NCBI RefSeq assembly: GCF_028771845.1
Contig: NZ_CP118270.1
Span: 1,612,001-1,676,000 of the forward strand
DNA length: 64,000 nt
Origin: Paenibacillus marchantiae
Lineage (GTDB): Bacteria; Bacillota; Bacilli; Paenibacillales; Paenibacillaceae
Reading direction: 5' to 3'
The notes beneath the pieces were generated by a model. The model did not search any database, was not told the origin of the DNA, and saw nothing but the letters and a program-made list of their open reading frames with translations. Position numbers and translations under genes: made by a program. Of the stretch, positions 26,727-36,091 are shown one piece after another; positions within the stretch are counted from its first letter, which is position 1, and the number at the start of each line of letters is the position of its first letter.

Positions 26727-26885
26727 TGCTATGCTGATTCGTTAACTCATCAGTAACCGTCATAGTTGAAGTCATCAAAACAGTAGAGATAAATTTCAAG
26801 ACCCATGCTATAATATTTACAAACTTTGGGTATATACCAGTAAACATTAATGAGATAGAATCACAAACTGGCAAGGGGGTTCTAC

Positions 26886-27929
26886 ATGAATTGCAGTGGC
26901 TGCAGTCCAATTCATCCTATAGAGGATCAAGGTACCCTGTATATGCGTCCCATCTCCCCCGCTTTGCTGGAAGCACTGCAAAAGCAGGGAAGACATATCG
27001 AACATTCGGATGGACTCATCTGGATGCATTTTTTGAATCTTGAATCTGTACAACGTTGTATTGAGGATATTCTCAAGATTGAAGCGACCCTGCCAGATAT
27101 GTTAACGGTTCAGGTCACTCCACTGTATGGCCAGGCCGATGCTGATAGCTGGATTAGTCTATCCATGCAGGAAGCTCGCCTCAAACATGCTGATCTGGTT
27201 TCTGTTATTCTGGAACATCAATTCAGCAGTCATATGCAGCCAATCGTAGATGCATCGGAGCAGATTATCGGATTTGAATTTTTACTTCGTCCTGCTGAAC
27301 AGGGTAGACCCTTCAGTGCATATGAATTATTTGAAGTTGCAAGGGATACCGGATTGCATTCTTTTCTGGATCGGACAGCCCGTGTTGCTGCCATCGAGAC
27401 GAGTGCCGTTCTTTTACCGCATGGTGTCAAACGTTTTGTGAATTTCCTGCCTTCCTCCATCTATAACCCCGAATACTGCCTGACGCACACATTTGAGACG
27501 ATTGAACGCCTTTCGCTAGACCCTAAGGATTTTGTGTTTGAAGTGGTGGAAACGGAACAGATTCAGCATATGTCCATCTTGCAGCATATTTTTGAGGTGT
27601 ATCGTTCTCATGGAATGTCGGTTGCCTTGGATGACGTGGGGGCCGGATTCTCGACGATTGAAGTAATGAATCGGCTGAAGCCGGATTTTGTCAAAATAGA
27701 TCGGAGCCTCATTGATCATTGTGATCATGATTTGAACAAACAGAAGCAAATTATCAATATTGTTGAGATGTCGCGTCAATTTGAGGGGCGGGTACTTGCC
27801 GAAGGCATTGAACGAATCGAGGAATTTGATTTCTGTCGATCCGTGGGTATTGATTTGGCACAAGGGTATTATTTTGGTAAACCAACCGCATATCCGCCAC
27901 AAGGTCCCTACGGAAAAACATCTGCATAA
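26886..27929 (+). CDS. EAL-domain protein, probable c-di-GMP phosphodiesterase
   Basis: 347 residues. N-terminal about 95 residues of unknown fold starting MNCSGCSPI; EAL domain from about 105. The key Glu is in GFEFLLR (EFL in place of EAL), with Asn in VNFLPSSIYNPE, Glu in FEVVETEQ, DD in ALDDVGAGFS, Lys in VKIDRSL, and Glu in LAEGIE and QGYYFGKP. All metal and catalytic positions I can place are kept, so hydrolysis of c-di-GMP is likely. No GGDEF domain and no membrane segment. AAGGGGGTTCTAC precedes the ATG. Confidence 0.88.
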   Translation: MNCSGCSPIHPIEDQGTLYMRPISPALLEALQKQGRHIEHSDGLIWMHFLNLESVQRCIEDILKIEATLPDMLTVQVTPLYGQADADSWISLSMQEARLKHADLVSVILEHQFSSHMQPIVDASEQIIGFEFLLRPAEQGRPFSAYELFEVARDTGLHSFLDRTARVAAIETSAVLLPHGVKRFVNFLPSSIYNPEYCLTHTFETIERLSLDPKDFVFEVVETEQIQHMSILQHIFEVYRSHGMSVALDDVGAGFSTIEVMNRLKPDFVKIDRSLIDHCDHDLNKQKQIINIVEMSRQFEGRVLAEGIERIEEFDFCRSVGIDLAQGYYFGKPTAYPPQGPYGKTSA

Positions 27930-27950
27930 ACAATAAAATACGGATGTACC

Positions 27951-27983
27951 AACAAGTCACTTCGCATGATCGGAGTGGCTTGT
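27951..27983 (+). terminator. Hairpin, likely terminator after the EAL gene
   Basis: AACAAGTCAC and GTGGCTTGTT around a short loop, then TTGTCGT; the T run is weak. Confidence 0.55.
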
Positions 27984-28145
27984 TTGTCGTGCTATGTAAA
28001 TTTATAAATACGCTCATCCAACCGATATATAGGATAGGCCTTTAGATTAGATGGGCGTCTATGTGACACCTTATTTAATTAGGTTGGAGAGGTCTTACAT
28101 AAAAAAGAAAAAGGGCAGATTTATATTTGGAGGGGGAGAAGCAAA

Positions 28146-30242
28146 ATGGGGAACATTCGGGGGAATGAGCAAGTTAAGGCAGCAATCAAGCCAGCCAAGC
28201 CAAAAGATAATAAACCGAAAAAGAAAAACAAAAAGAAAAAAGGCTTCGTCTGGAGCATAAGGAACAAATTATTGGTATCCTTCCTGGCGGTTCTGCTCTT
28301 GCCGAGTCTAACCATTGGGATCGTTACGCTGATTATCGCTGATCATACGGTGGAAGACCAACTGATGGACAGTGCCAAACAAAGTGTAGACACAACGAAT
28401 TCAATCATTGGGACACATGTGGATGCGAAGGTTCATGATATCAATTATTTTGCTAGTTTGATTGTAACTGACATGATTAAAGGACAAAATGAAAGCCCTG
28501 AGCTTGAGCTGAAATTGAAACAGTATCTTGGACTGCATCCGGATGCTTTAAATATCTTTGTGGGGACCAAAGAGGGAGTCATGGTCCGTGGCAAGGAATC
28601 TGCGGGAAGTTCACAAGGGTCACCTTATGATCCCCGGGAACGAGAATGGTACAAACTTGCAATGGAGAAGCCAGGTACTCCAGTAGTTTCACCTGTATCC
28701 AAGAACACGGATGGCATTGCAGTTGTTTTTGTCTCCAAAACGCTTGATGATCAATCGGGTGTTATTGGTTTGTCCATGGATCTAACAGAGCTTCAAAAAC
28801 AGGCATCCATTAAGGTTGGCAAGGAAGGGTATGTCGTCATCTTGGATGCAGACAAAAATTATGTCGTATCCCCAGTCGTGGAAGCTGGTACACAAGAACA
28901 AACAACAACGCTGGATCCAATGTTCGAGAGCAAGGAAGGCGAGTTCAGCTATATCTATAATGATGATCCCAAAACCATGATTTTCTCTACGAATGAGAAA
29001 ACTGGATGGAAAATTGGCGGTACAATGTTCAAAAGCGAAGTATCCAATGCAAGTAAAGACATTCGGATGGCTACACTCATCGTTATCCTGGCTGCCACAT
29101 TACTTACTCTGATCTTCATTATCTGGTTTACACGTTCGATGCTGCGTCCGATTAAACGTCTGCAGGAATCCGCCAGATCCGTAAGCAAAGGCGACCTGAC
29201 GGTAAAATTGGACACAGGACGCAAAGATGAGGTAGGCGATCTGGCGAAGTACTTTGAACGGATGGTCGACAATCTGCGCATGATGATTCTGGGTGTACAG
29301 GAAACAGCAGAGCAGGTATCTGCCTCCTCACAGGAATTGTCCGCTAGTGCGGATCAAACAACCAAAGCTATTGAGCATTCAACGATGGCAATTCAGGAAC
29401 TTGCCGAGGGTGCCGAGCAGCAAGTGAAGAGTGTAACGGATGGATCGGGAAAAATGAGCCAAATGGCGGAAGATGTTCGCATGATGTCTGAGCGAGTGCA
29501 ATCCATTACAACGAATATGCGGCATACATCTGGAGCGGCTTATTCAGGTAATGAGGCTGCAGGTCAGGCAGTAGAGCAGATGAATAGCATTCAAGAAACG
29601 GTGGAACAGCTGGCGACGGTGGTTCAGTCACTGAATGTACGCTCTGTTGAGATCGGCAGTATGGTAGATGTGATTGCCACAATTTCGAAACAGACCAATC
29701 TGCTGGCTCTGAATGCTTCCATTGAAGCGGCAAGAGCGGGAGATGCTGGCCGTGGCTTCGCAGTTGTAGCGGGAGAGGTACGGAAGCTCGCAGAGGAATC
29801 GGGAAGCTCGGCTGCGCAGATTGGTCAACTCGTTCATAATATCCGTCAGGATATGGATGCTGCCCTGAACGCTATGAATGCAGCTCAGACTCGGGTTGGA
29901 GACGGAATTCAGGCCGTGAATACGTCCGGACAATCCTTTGCACAGATTCGGGAAGCTGTAGAGGATGCTGTTCATACGTTGGATGATTTGTCCGAAACAA
30001 CGAAGCAATTGGAGAATGGTGCTTCCCACGTTGCCAAAGCAATGAACGATATTTCGATTGTGACCCAAGAATCTGCTGCGAATACGGAATCCGTCTCGGC
30101 ATCTTCACAGGAACAGCTGGCATCTGTGGAGGAGATCGCTTCGTCTTCAGCACATCTGAACAGTATGGCGGAGCAACTACAAGGATTGTTGGGTATGTTC
30201 AAAATGGTGGAGGACACGCCGAAGGATGGGGACAAGTCCTGA
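28146..30242 (+). CDS. Methyl-accepting chemotaxis protein
   Basis: 698 residues. A Lys-rich cytosolic N-terminus (about 1-35) precedes TM1 (about 37-62). A dCache-type sensor (about 65-300) with DPREREWYK and GVIGLSMDL lies outside, then TM2 (about 305-328), HAMP ([20 protein letters not shown]) and the long signalling coiled coil. The hairpin tip is [19 protein letters not shown] and [16 protein letters not shown]. It senses a small molecule and controls CheA. GGAGGGGGAG precedes the ATG. It stands alone; ligand unknown. Confidence 0.93.
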   Translation: MGNIRGNEQVKAAIKPAKPKDNKPKKKNKKKKGFVWSIRNKLLVSFLAVLLLPSLTIGIVTLIIADHTVEDQLMDSAKQSVDTTNSIIGTHVDAKVHDINYFASLIVTDMIKGQNESPELELKLKQYLGLHPDALNIFVGTKEGVMVRGKESAGSSQGSPYDPREREWYKLAMEKPGTPVVSPVSKNTDGIAVVFVSKTLDDQSGVIGLSMDLTELQKQASIKVGKEGYVVILDADKNYVVSPVVEAGTQEQTTTLDPMFESKEGEFSYIYNDDPKTMIFSTNEKTGWKIGGTMFKSEVSNASKDIRMATLIVILAATLLTLIFIIWFTRSMLRPIKRLQESARSVSKGDLTVKLDTGRKDEVGDLAKYFERMVDNLRMMILGVQETAEQVSASSQELSASADQTTKAIEHSTMAIQELAEGAEQQVKSVTDGSGKMSQMAEDVRMMSERVQSITTNMRHTSGAAYSGNEAAGQAVEQMNSIQETVEQLATVVQSLNVRSVEIGSMVDVIATISKQTNLLALNASIEAARAGDAGRGFAVVAGEVRKLAEESGSSAAQIGQLVHNIRQDMDAALNAMNAAQTRVGDGIQAVNTSGQSFAQIREAVEDAVHTLDDLSETTKQLENGASHVAKAMNDISIVTQESAANTESVSASSQEQLASVEEIASSSAHLNSMAEQLQGLLGMFKMVEDTPKDGDKS

Positions 30243-30431
30243 CCATTAGGCGATATCTTTTATCTCAGTTTCTATAGAAATTAGAAGGAAATAAAGATAG
30301 ACATTTCTCCTGCAGCCCTGTATAACTATAGCGTCTGGTTTATCCGCAATAATTGCAGTGTAATCATATCTGGCAGGCCATTCTCATATCATGCTCCAAA
30401 ACATGATGAATACAGCGGCGCAGGAGGCTTT

Positions 30432-31724
30432 ATGACATTTGTAGCAATTCTGATTTTTGTCCTGACCATCACATTGGTTATCTGGCAACCACGCGGATTA
30501 GGTATTGGTTGGTCCGCCATGGGTGGGGCTCTGCTAGCATTGATGTGTGGTGTTGTCAGTCTGAACGATGCATCTGATGTGGCATCCATTGTATGGAATG
30601 CAACGCTCGCTTTTGTCGGCATTATCATGATTTCATTAATACTCGATGAGACAGGTTTCTTCGAATGGGCCGCTCTTCATATGGCAAGGTTGGCAGGAGG
30701 AAATGGACGTAGGCTCTTTATCTATTCCATTTTGCTCGGCGCGGCGGTGTCGGCGCTCTTCGCCAATGATGGTGCAGCGCTAATCCTCACCCCGATTGTG
30801 CTCGCGATGGTACGTGCATTGAAGTTCGATGAGCGCATGGTACTTGCCTTTGTTATGGCTAGTGGATTTATCGCGGATACAACGTCGTTGCCGCTGGTCG
30901 TCAGCAACCTGGTGAATATCGTATCTGCGGATTATTTCGGTATTACATTTGTGGAATATGCGGTGCGGATGATTGTGCCTAATCTCTTTTCCATCGTGGC
31001 GAGTACCGGGATGCTGTTCTTGTTTTATCGCAAAAGCATCCCGCTTCGCTACGATATTTCTGCAGCACGTGATCCACGGGAAGCTATTCGTGATCCGCGG
31101 ATGTTCCGCATCGCCTGGTTCATGCTGGTGCTGCTGCTCGTGGCCTATGCCTCCAGTGAGTTTTTGCCGATTCCCGTATCGGTTATCGTCGGCGCCGTAG
31201 CTCTTTTGTTCGCCATATTGGCAAGAAAGAGCGAAGCTGTGGACCTGAAACGCGTGATTAAAGAAGCACCATGGTCCATTGTCGTGTTCTCGGTGGGCAT
31301 GTATATCGTGGTGTATGGGTTGCGTAATGCCGGTTTAACCGATCACTTGAGCCGTTGGCTAGATGCCATCGCAGACCATGGTCTGTTAGCTGCCTCAGTG
31401 GGGATGGGCATGATCGCAGCGATATTGTCATCCGTAATGAACAATCTGCCCACCGTGTTAATTAACGCATTGGCGATTCAGGGTGCACACACCGAAGGTA
31501 TTGTGCGTGAGGCGCTGATCTATGCCAATGTGATCGGTTCCGACTTGGGTCCCAAAATGACGCCAATCGGTTCACTTGCCACATTACTGTGGCTGCATGT
31601 GCTGTCCCGCAAAGGTGTAAAGATTACATGGGGATATTATTTCAAGGCAGGCATCATCTTAACCATTCCCACACTATTAATCACCTTGGCCGGATTAGCG
31701 TTATGGCTATGGATTCTGGGTTAG
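30432..31724 (+). CDS. ArsB/NhaD-type transporter (arsenite efflux family)
   Basis: 430 residues, about twelve membrane helices. [18 protein letters not shown] and [16 protein letters not shown] match the two ArsB repeats, and [18 protein letters not shown] the conserved C-terminal motif. The family exports arsenite/antimonite or anions. No arsR or arsC is nearby, so the arsenite role is a family-based guess; a broader ion transporter remains possible. AGGAGGCTTT precedes the ATG. Confidence 0.85.
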   Translation: MTFVAILIFVLTITLVIWQPRGLGIGWSAMGGALLALMCGVVSLNDASDVASIVWNATLAFVGIIMISLILDETGFFEWAALHMARLAGGNGRRLFIYSILLGAAVSALFANDGAALILTPIVLAMVRALKFDERMVLAFVMASGFIADTTSLPLVVSNLVNIVSADYFGITFVEYAVRMIVPNLFSIVASTGMLFLFYRKSIPLRYDISAARDPREAIRDPRMFRIAWFMLVLLLVAYASSEFLPIPVSVIVGAVALLFAILARKSEAVDLKRVIKEAPWSIVVFSVGMYIVVYGLRNAGLTDHLSRWLDAIADHGLLAASVGMGMIAAILSSVMNNLPTVLINALAIQGAHTEGIVREALIYANVIGSDLGPKMTPIGSLATLLWLHVLSRKGVKITWGYYFKAGIILTIPTLLITLAGLALWLWILG

Positions 31725-31772
31725 TAAAATCGTAATTTACATTAACAATCATCATATGATCCAACTTATTGT

Positions 31773-31827
31773 AAAAAGCTGCTCTCACACGCTGGTGTTA
31801 CCTACCAGCTATGAAGCAGTTTTTTTG
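31773..31827 (+). terminator. Terminator after the ArsB-type gene
   Basis: CTGCT pairs with AGCAG around an inner GCTGG/CCAGC hairpin, then a run of T (31820-31826). Confidence 0.65.
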
Positions 31828-31849
31828 ATTCTTCTATAGAAGAATCAAA
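31824..31849. repeat. 26-bp perfect palindrome
   Basis: TTTGATTCTTCTA joined directly to TAGAAGAATCAAA. It overlaps the T run of the preceding terminator. Role unknown. Confidence 0.6.
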
Positions 31850-31879
31850 TTCTCTTTTTACATTATGCATGTACACAAT

Positions 31880-31911
31880 GGCCAGCCTTCTACAGTGCTG
31901 GCCTTCTTTTT
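31880..31911 (+). terminator. Second intrinsic terminator
   Basis: GGCCAGC, ten-base loop, GCTGGCC, TTCTTTTTT. Confidence 0.75.
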
Positions 31912-31954
31912 TGCCATCCCCAGTCTGAGGATTAAAATGCCTGAGACACAACCA

Positions 31955-32106
31955 GCGCTGACACAGCGCAGGGAACGGAACGATTGTGTAAAAGCGAAGC
32001 GTTCGCCTTTATCCCCGGATGTATTCCTTGAGAAAAGTAAATCATATAAATCCGGGGATAACAGCGATTGAAACAACGTCCGTTCCCGGAGCGGCCACTT
32101 CAGCGC
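31955..32106. repeat. Dispersed hairpin repeat, copy E
   Basis: 152 bp flanked by GCGCTGA and TCAGCGC. Outer stem is GGAACGGA (31972) with TCCGTTCC (32079), different from copies A-C but still complementary. The core AAAGCGAAGCGTTCGCC, TTTATCCCCGGAT and AATCCGGGGATAACAGCG is shared. It lies just upstream of the Pho box of pstS. Confidence 0.85.
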
Positions 32107-32145
32107 AATTTGTCACAGATGTATTTCAATCCACAGTAAACATTT

Positions 32146-32162
32146 TTAACATTGCGTTTACA
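32146..32162 (+). promoter_or_regulatory. Probable PhoP box upstream of pstS
   Basis: TTAACA at 32146 and TTTACA at 32157, two direct TT(A/T)ACA repeats 11 bp apart, matching the PhoP-binding pattern of Bacillus. A -10-like TACAAT lies at 32194 without a good -35, typical of activated Pho promoters. Confidence 0.7.
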
Positions 32163-32270
32163 AAACATTGATTTTGAGATGACATAACGCAACTACAATG
32201 AATAAAGAGTTGATGGTGAACAAAAATAAAAGCAAATCGCCGTCACTAATTTGGGGGAGGAAAACAAAAC

Positions 32271-33194
32271 ATGTTTAAAAAGTTGCCGTTCATTTTGATG
32301 ACCTTAACGTTCGTACTGGTACTCGCAGCATGCGGATCGAAAAATGACGCTGGTACAGAGGGAAGCAATAATTCCACAGGAGAAACTGCTACTGAACTTA
32401 GTGGTAACATTCTCGCTGTTGGATCAACAGCACTGCAACCTCTGGTAGAGCAAGCTGGACAAAAATTTATGGCAGTTGATGAATATAAGAACGTGATGGT
32501 ACAAGTGCAAGGCGGCGGTAGTGGTACTGGTTTGACACAAGTATCCGAGGGACAAGCTACAATCGGTAACTCTGACGTATTTGCAGAAGAGAAAATCGAT
32601 GACGCAGCAAAAGTAAGCGAACTGAAAGATCACCAAGTGGCTGTTGTAGCCATCGCTCCAGTAAGCAACAAAGATGCAGGTGTACAAGATTTGACGAAGC
32701 AACAACTGATCGACATTTTCTCTGGTAAAATCACAAACTGGAAAGATGTTGGCGGTAAAGATCAAGCCATCGTTATCGTAAACCGTCCTAGCAGCTCCGG
32801 TACTCGTGCAACATTCGAGAACTTTGCACTGGGAACAAAAGTGGAAGATATCCAAGGTTCTATTCAGGAAGATTCCTCTGGTACAGTTAAAAAGCTCGTA
32901 GCTGAAACGCCGGGCGCAATTGGTTACTTGGCTCTGTCCTACCTGGATGACAGCCTGCAAGTTTTGAAATACGAAGGTGTAGAAGCAACGGTTGAAAACG
33001 TAGAAGCAGGAACTTATCCGGTATGGGCTTACGAGCACATGTACACCAAAGGTGACCCGGATGCAGCAACAAAAGCATTCCTCGACTACATCCTGAGTGA
33101 CGAAATTCAACAAAACGACGTGACGGAGCTTGGTTACATCCCGGTATCCGGCATGAAAGTAAAACGTGACGCAGCAGGCACTGTGACTCAATAA
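32271..33194 (+). CDS. pstS: Phosphate ABC transporter substrate-binding lipoprotein PstS
   Basis: 307 residues. Lipoprotein signal LTFVLVLAACGSK with lipidated Cys near residue 21. Mature part: GGGSGTGLTQVSEGQATIGNSD and NRPSSSGTRATFENF, the phosphate-contacting motifs of PstS. It binds phosphate outside the membrane and delivers it to PstCA. GGGGGAGGAAAAC precedes the ATG. First gene of pstSCAB; phosphate starvation control through the Pho box is expected. Confidence 0.95.
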   Translation: MFKKLPFILMTLTFVLVLAACGSKNDAGTEGSNNSTGETATELSGNILAVGSTALQPLVEQAGQKFMAVDEYKNVMVQVQGGGSGTGLTQVSEGQATIGNSDVFAEEKIDDAAKVSELKDHQVAVVAIAPVSNKDAGVQDLTKQQLIDIFSGKITNWKDVGGKDQAIVIVNRPSSSGTRATFENFALGTKVEDIQGSIQEDSSGTVKKLVAETPGAIGYLALSYLDDSLQVLKYEGVEATVENVEAGTYPVWAYEHMYTKGDPDAATKAFLDYILSDEIQQNDVTELGYIPVSGMKVKRDAAGTVTQ

Positions 33195-33336
33195 TCTTTG
33201 AACTTGCGCATACAGCGAGAGAGGCGGACCCAGGTCCTGCCTCTTTGCGCGGTTTGCTCTGGATTAATCCCATATTTTGCATGAATTCTACTATAGAAGG
33301 ATGGTTGTTATGGAACAGACCGAAGGGGGAACGGTA

Positions 33337-34245
33337 ATGAACAACAAGTTGAAACCGCGCCGGCCCTTGAGAGAGAAGCATTATTGGGAAGAGTGGACGG
33401 GACGGATCTATACGTCGATTTGTGTCGTTTTCCTGATCGTTGTCATGTTTTCCATCGTTTATTTTGTAGCGTCCAAAGGCTTGTCGACCTTTTTCCAGGA
33501 TGGCGTGAGTATGCGCGAATTTTTAACCGGAAAAACGTGGAATCCAACGGGAGAACCTGCTGCCTATGGAGCGTTGCCGTTCATTACCGGTTCATTCATA
33601 ACAACATTGCTTGCAGCTCTGATTGCAAGTCCACTTAGCTTGTGTGCAGCGCTCTTCATGACCGAGATTGTACCAGGTAAAGGTAAAAAGATATTGCAAC
33701 CTGCGATTGAGCTGCTGTCCGGTATTCCTTCCGTTGTGTACGGGTTTATCGGTCTCAGTGTTATCGTTCCTTTATTGCGCAGCATGTTTGGCGGAGCCGG
33801 CGTCGGGATTGCAGCCGGATGTTTGGTTCTGTCTGTTATGATTTTGCCTACCGTAACAAGTATTATGGCAGATGCACTGTCAGCACTGCCGAAAGGTCTG
33901 CGTGAATCGTCCTACGCACTGGGGGCAACACGCTGGCAAACGATCTACCGTGTCATTATCCCGACGGTTCTTCCAGCTTTGCTGACAGGGATTGTACTTG
34001 GTATGGCACGCGCATTTGGTGAAGCTCTTGCCGTACAGATGGTCATCGGGAATGCACCACATGTACCGACATCACTGCTCGAATCGGCTTCAACGTTAAC
34101 GAGTGTAATCACCCTGAGTATGGGTAACACCACGATGGGATCTGTTCATAATAATGCACTGTGGAGTATGGCGCTTGTCCTGCTGGTGATGACCTTTGTC
34201 TTCGTCATTCTGGTTCGCCTGCTTGAAAGGAGGAACCGGGTATGA
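33337..34245 (+). CDS. pstC: Phosphate ABC transporter permease PstC
   Basis: 302 residues from the ATG at 33337, preferred for its GAAGGGGG site; ATGs at 33277 and 33310 are in frame. Six membrane helices. EAA loop region YALGATRWQTIYRVIIPTVLP; ELLSGIPSVVYGFIGL is typical of PstC. Pairs with PstA to form the phosphate channel. Its stop overlaps the pstA start (ATGA). Confidence 0.94.
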   Translation: MNNKLKPRRPLREKHYWEEWTGRIYTSICVVFLIVVMFSIVYFVASKGLSTFFQDGVSMREFLTGKTWNPTGEPAAYGALPFITGSFITTLLAALIASPLSLCAALFMTEIVPGKGKKILQPAIELLSGIPSVVYGFIGLSVIVPLLRSMFGGAGVGIAAGCLVLSVMILPTVTSIMADALSALPKGLRESSYALGATRWQTIYRVIIPTVLPALLTGIVLGMARAFGEALAVQMVIGNAPHVPTSLLESASTLTSVITLSMGNTTMGSVHNNALWSMALVLLVMTFVFVILVRLLERRNRV

Positions 34246-35135
34246 AAATGAAGGCTAAAACGGTAGATAAAGTTGCCACATCCGTTATCGTTGTTCTGGC
34301 GCTGTTCATTGTTGTTCTCTTGCTCGGTTTGCTTGGCTTCATTCTGGTACGTGGGATTGGGCAGATTAACTGGCACTTCCTGACCAGTGCACCACAGCTG
34401 CTAAAAGGTGGAGGCGGGATTGGACCGCAATTATTCAACTCGATATTCCTGCTTGTTCTGACCTTGATTATTACGATTCCGCTCGGATGGGGCGGCGGTA
34501 TTTATATGGCTGAGTACGCCAAGCCTGGCCGGATCACAAGTTTTATTCGACTCGTTGTCGAAGTGTTATCCTCGTTCCCATCTATCGTTATTGGTTTGTT
34601 CGGACTCTTGTTAATTGTTAATACATTTGGTCTTGGATTCTCCTTATTATCGGGTGCGATGGCCTTGGCTATATTCAATCTTCCACTCATGGTGCGGACA
34701 ACGGAGCAAGCGTTCCGGGCCGTTCCGAAAGAGCAGAAGGAAGCGGGTCTTGCACTCGGATTGTCCAAATGGAAAATTATTACCTCCATCCTGCTGCCTG
34801 TGGCATTGCCAAGCTTAATCACGGGTACGATCCTGGCATCGGGCCGGATCTTCGGTGAAGCAGCAGCCCTGATGTTCACAGCGGGTATGAGTAGTCCACC
34901 GCTGGACTTCACGGACTGGAATCCAACGAGTCCAAGATCGCCAATCAATCCTTTGCGTCCGGCAGAGACGCTGGCCGTGCACATCTGGAAAGTAAACAGT
35001 GAAGGCATTGGCCCGGATTCCAAAGAAGTAGCAGCTGGCGCTTCAGCCGTGCTTGTACTTCTCGTACTGGCGTTCAATCTCAGTGCACGCTGGATCGGTC
35101 GGGTGGTTTACCGCCGCATGACAGCTTCGAAATAA
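34242..35135 (+). CDS. pstA: Phosphate ABC transporter permease PstA
   Basis: 297 residues, six helices. VEVLSSFPSIVIGLFGL and LALGLSKWKIITSILLPVALPSL (shown in part: LGLSKWKIITSILLP) are the PstA hallmarks; FGEAAALMFTAG follows. Starts inside the pstC stop and is 12 bases from pstB. Confidence 0.94.
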   Translation: MKMKAKTVDKVATSVIVVLALFIVVLLLGLLGFILVRGIGQINWHFLTSAPQLLKGGGGIGPQLFNSIFLLVLTLIITIPLGWGGGIYMAEYAKPGRITSFIRLVVEVLSSFPSIVIGLFGLLLIVNTFGLGFSLLSGAMALAIFNLPLMVRTTEQAFRAVPKEQKEAGLALGLSKWKIITSILLPVALPSLITGTILASGRIFGEAAALMFTAGMSSPPLDFTDWNPTSPRSPINPLRPAETLAVHIWKVNSEGIGPDSKEVAAGASAVLVLLVLAFNLSARWIGRVVYRRMTASK

Positions 35136-35147
35136 GGAGGAACCAAC

Positions 35148-35903
35148 ATGGCCATACCTTTTGGTACGGAACAGTTAAGCATATATTATGGGCATTTTCA
35201 GGCAGTTAAGCAGATCAGCCTGACTTTTCCCGAAGCCAGTGTAACGGCACTCATTGGACCATCCGGCTGTGGTAAATCCACGTTCCTGCGGTCGCTCAAC
35301 CGAATGAACGACGAGATTGCCGGTTCCCGCACCGAGGGACATATCTGGATGGATGGCAATGATCTGAATGAGCCGGGCACAGATGTGATCAAGCTCCGTC
35401 AGAAGATCGGCATGGTGTGGCAGAAGCCGAACCCTTTCCACAAGTCTATCTACAACAATATCGCGTTTGGCCCCCGCTACCGCGGTATCAAGAACAAGAA
35501 GGCACTGGATGAAATTGTGGAAAAAAGCTTGCGTCGCGCTGCGCTCTGGGACGAAGTGAAGGACAGACTGAATGAATCTGCCCTGGCCCTTTCGGGTGGG
35601 CAACAGCAGCGGCTCTGTATCGCCCGCGCGTTGTCGGTTGATCCGCAGATTTTGCTGCTCGATGAGCCGGCATCTGCGCTTGACCCGGTATCAACGGGTA
35701 AGGTGGAGGAGTTGATCTCGGAGCTCAAGAAGGAGCTGCGGATCGTAATTGTTACCCATAATATGCAGCAGGCGGCACGCATCTCGGATTATACAGCTTA
35801 TTTTTATCTGGGAAGCATGATTGAGCACGGGGATACGGAACATATTTTCACCAACCCGGACAATCGTCTGACTCAAGAATATATTATGGGACGTTTCGGT
35901 TAA
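35148..35903 (+). CDS. pstB: Phosphate ABC transporter ATP-binding protein PstB
   Basis: 251 residues. Walker [10 protein letters not shown] at about 37-45 followed by [10 protein letters not shown], the PstB-specific segment; [15 protein letters not shown], signature [15 protein letters not shown], Walker [14 protein letters not shown], switch [18 protein letters not shown]. Drives phosphate import. TAAGGAGGAACCAAC precedes the ATG. No phoU follows; a terminator closes the operon. Confidence 0.95.
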   Translation: MAIPFGTEQLSIYYGHFQAVKQISLTFPEASVTALIGPSGCGKSTFLRSLNRMNDEIAGSRTEGHIWMDGNDLNEPGTDVIKLRQKIGMVWQKPNPFHKSIYNNIAFGPRYRGIKNKKALDEIVEKSLRRAALWDEVKDRLNESALALSGGQQQRLCIARALSVDPQILLLDEPASALDPVSTGKVEELISELKKELRIVIVTHNMQQAARISDYTAYFYLGSMIEHGDTEHIFTNPDNRLTQEYIMGRFG

Positions 35904-35955
35904 CTGTTAAATTGGATGGAGTATGAGATCGAGATAGATTTATAGAGATAGAAGG

Positions 35956-35999
35956 AAGCATAACACTCGGGCGAGGTCGTTCGGGGGTTATGCTTTTTT
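35956..35999 (+). terminator. Intrinsic terminator of the pst operon
   Basis: AAGCATAAC pairs with GTTATGCTT, with an inner CTCGG/TCGGG pairing, followed by TTTTT. Confidence 0.85.
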
Positions 36000-36091
36000 A
36001 CATCATTCTACATATGGAATAGTTTGCCAAAATAAAAACAATCATGCTACGATATTTGTGAGCACCACCTTTAATTTGATAAGAGAAGGAG

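Noticed and set aside
27995..28035. Possible SigD promoter (TAAA ... CCGATAT) in front of the chemotaxis receptor gene
   Set aside because: The spacing between the two parts is about 12, not 15, so the match is too poor although the target would make sense.
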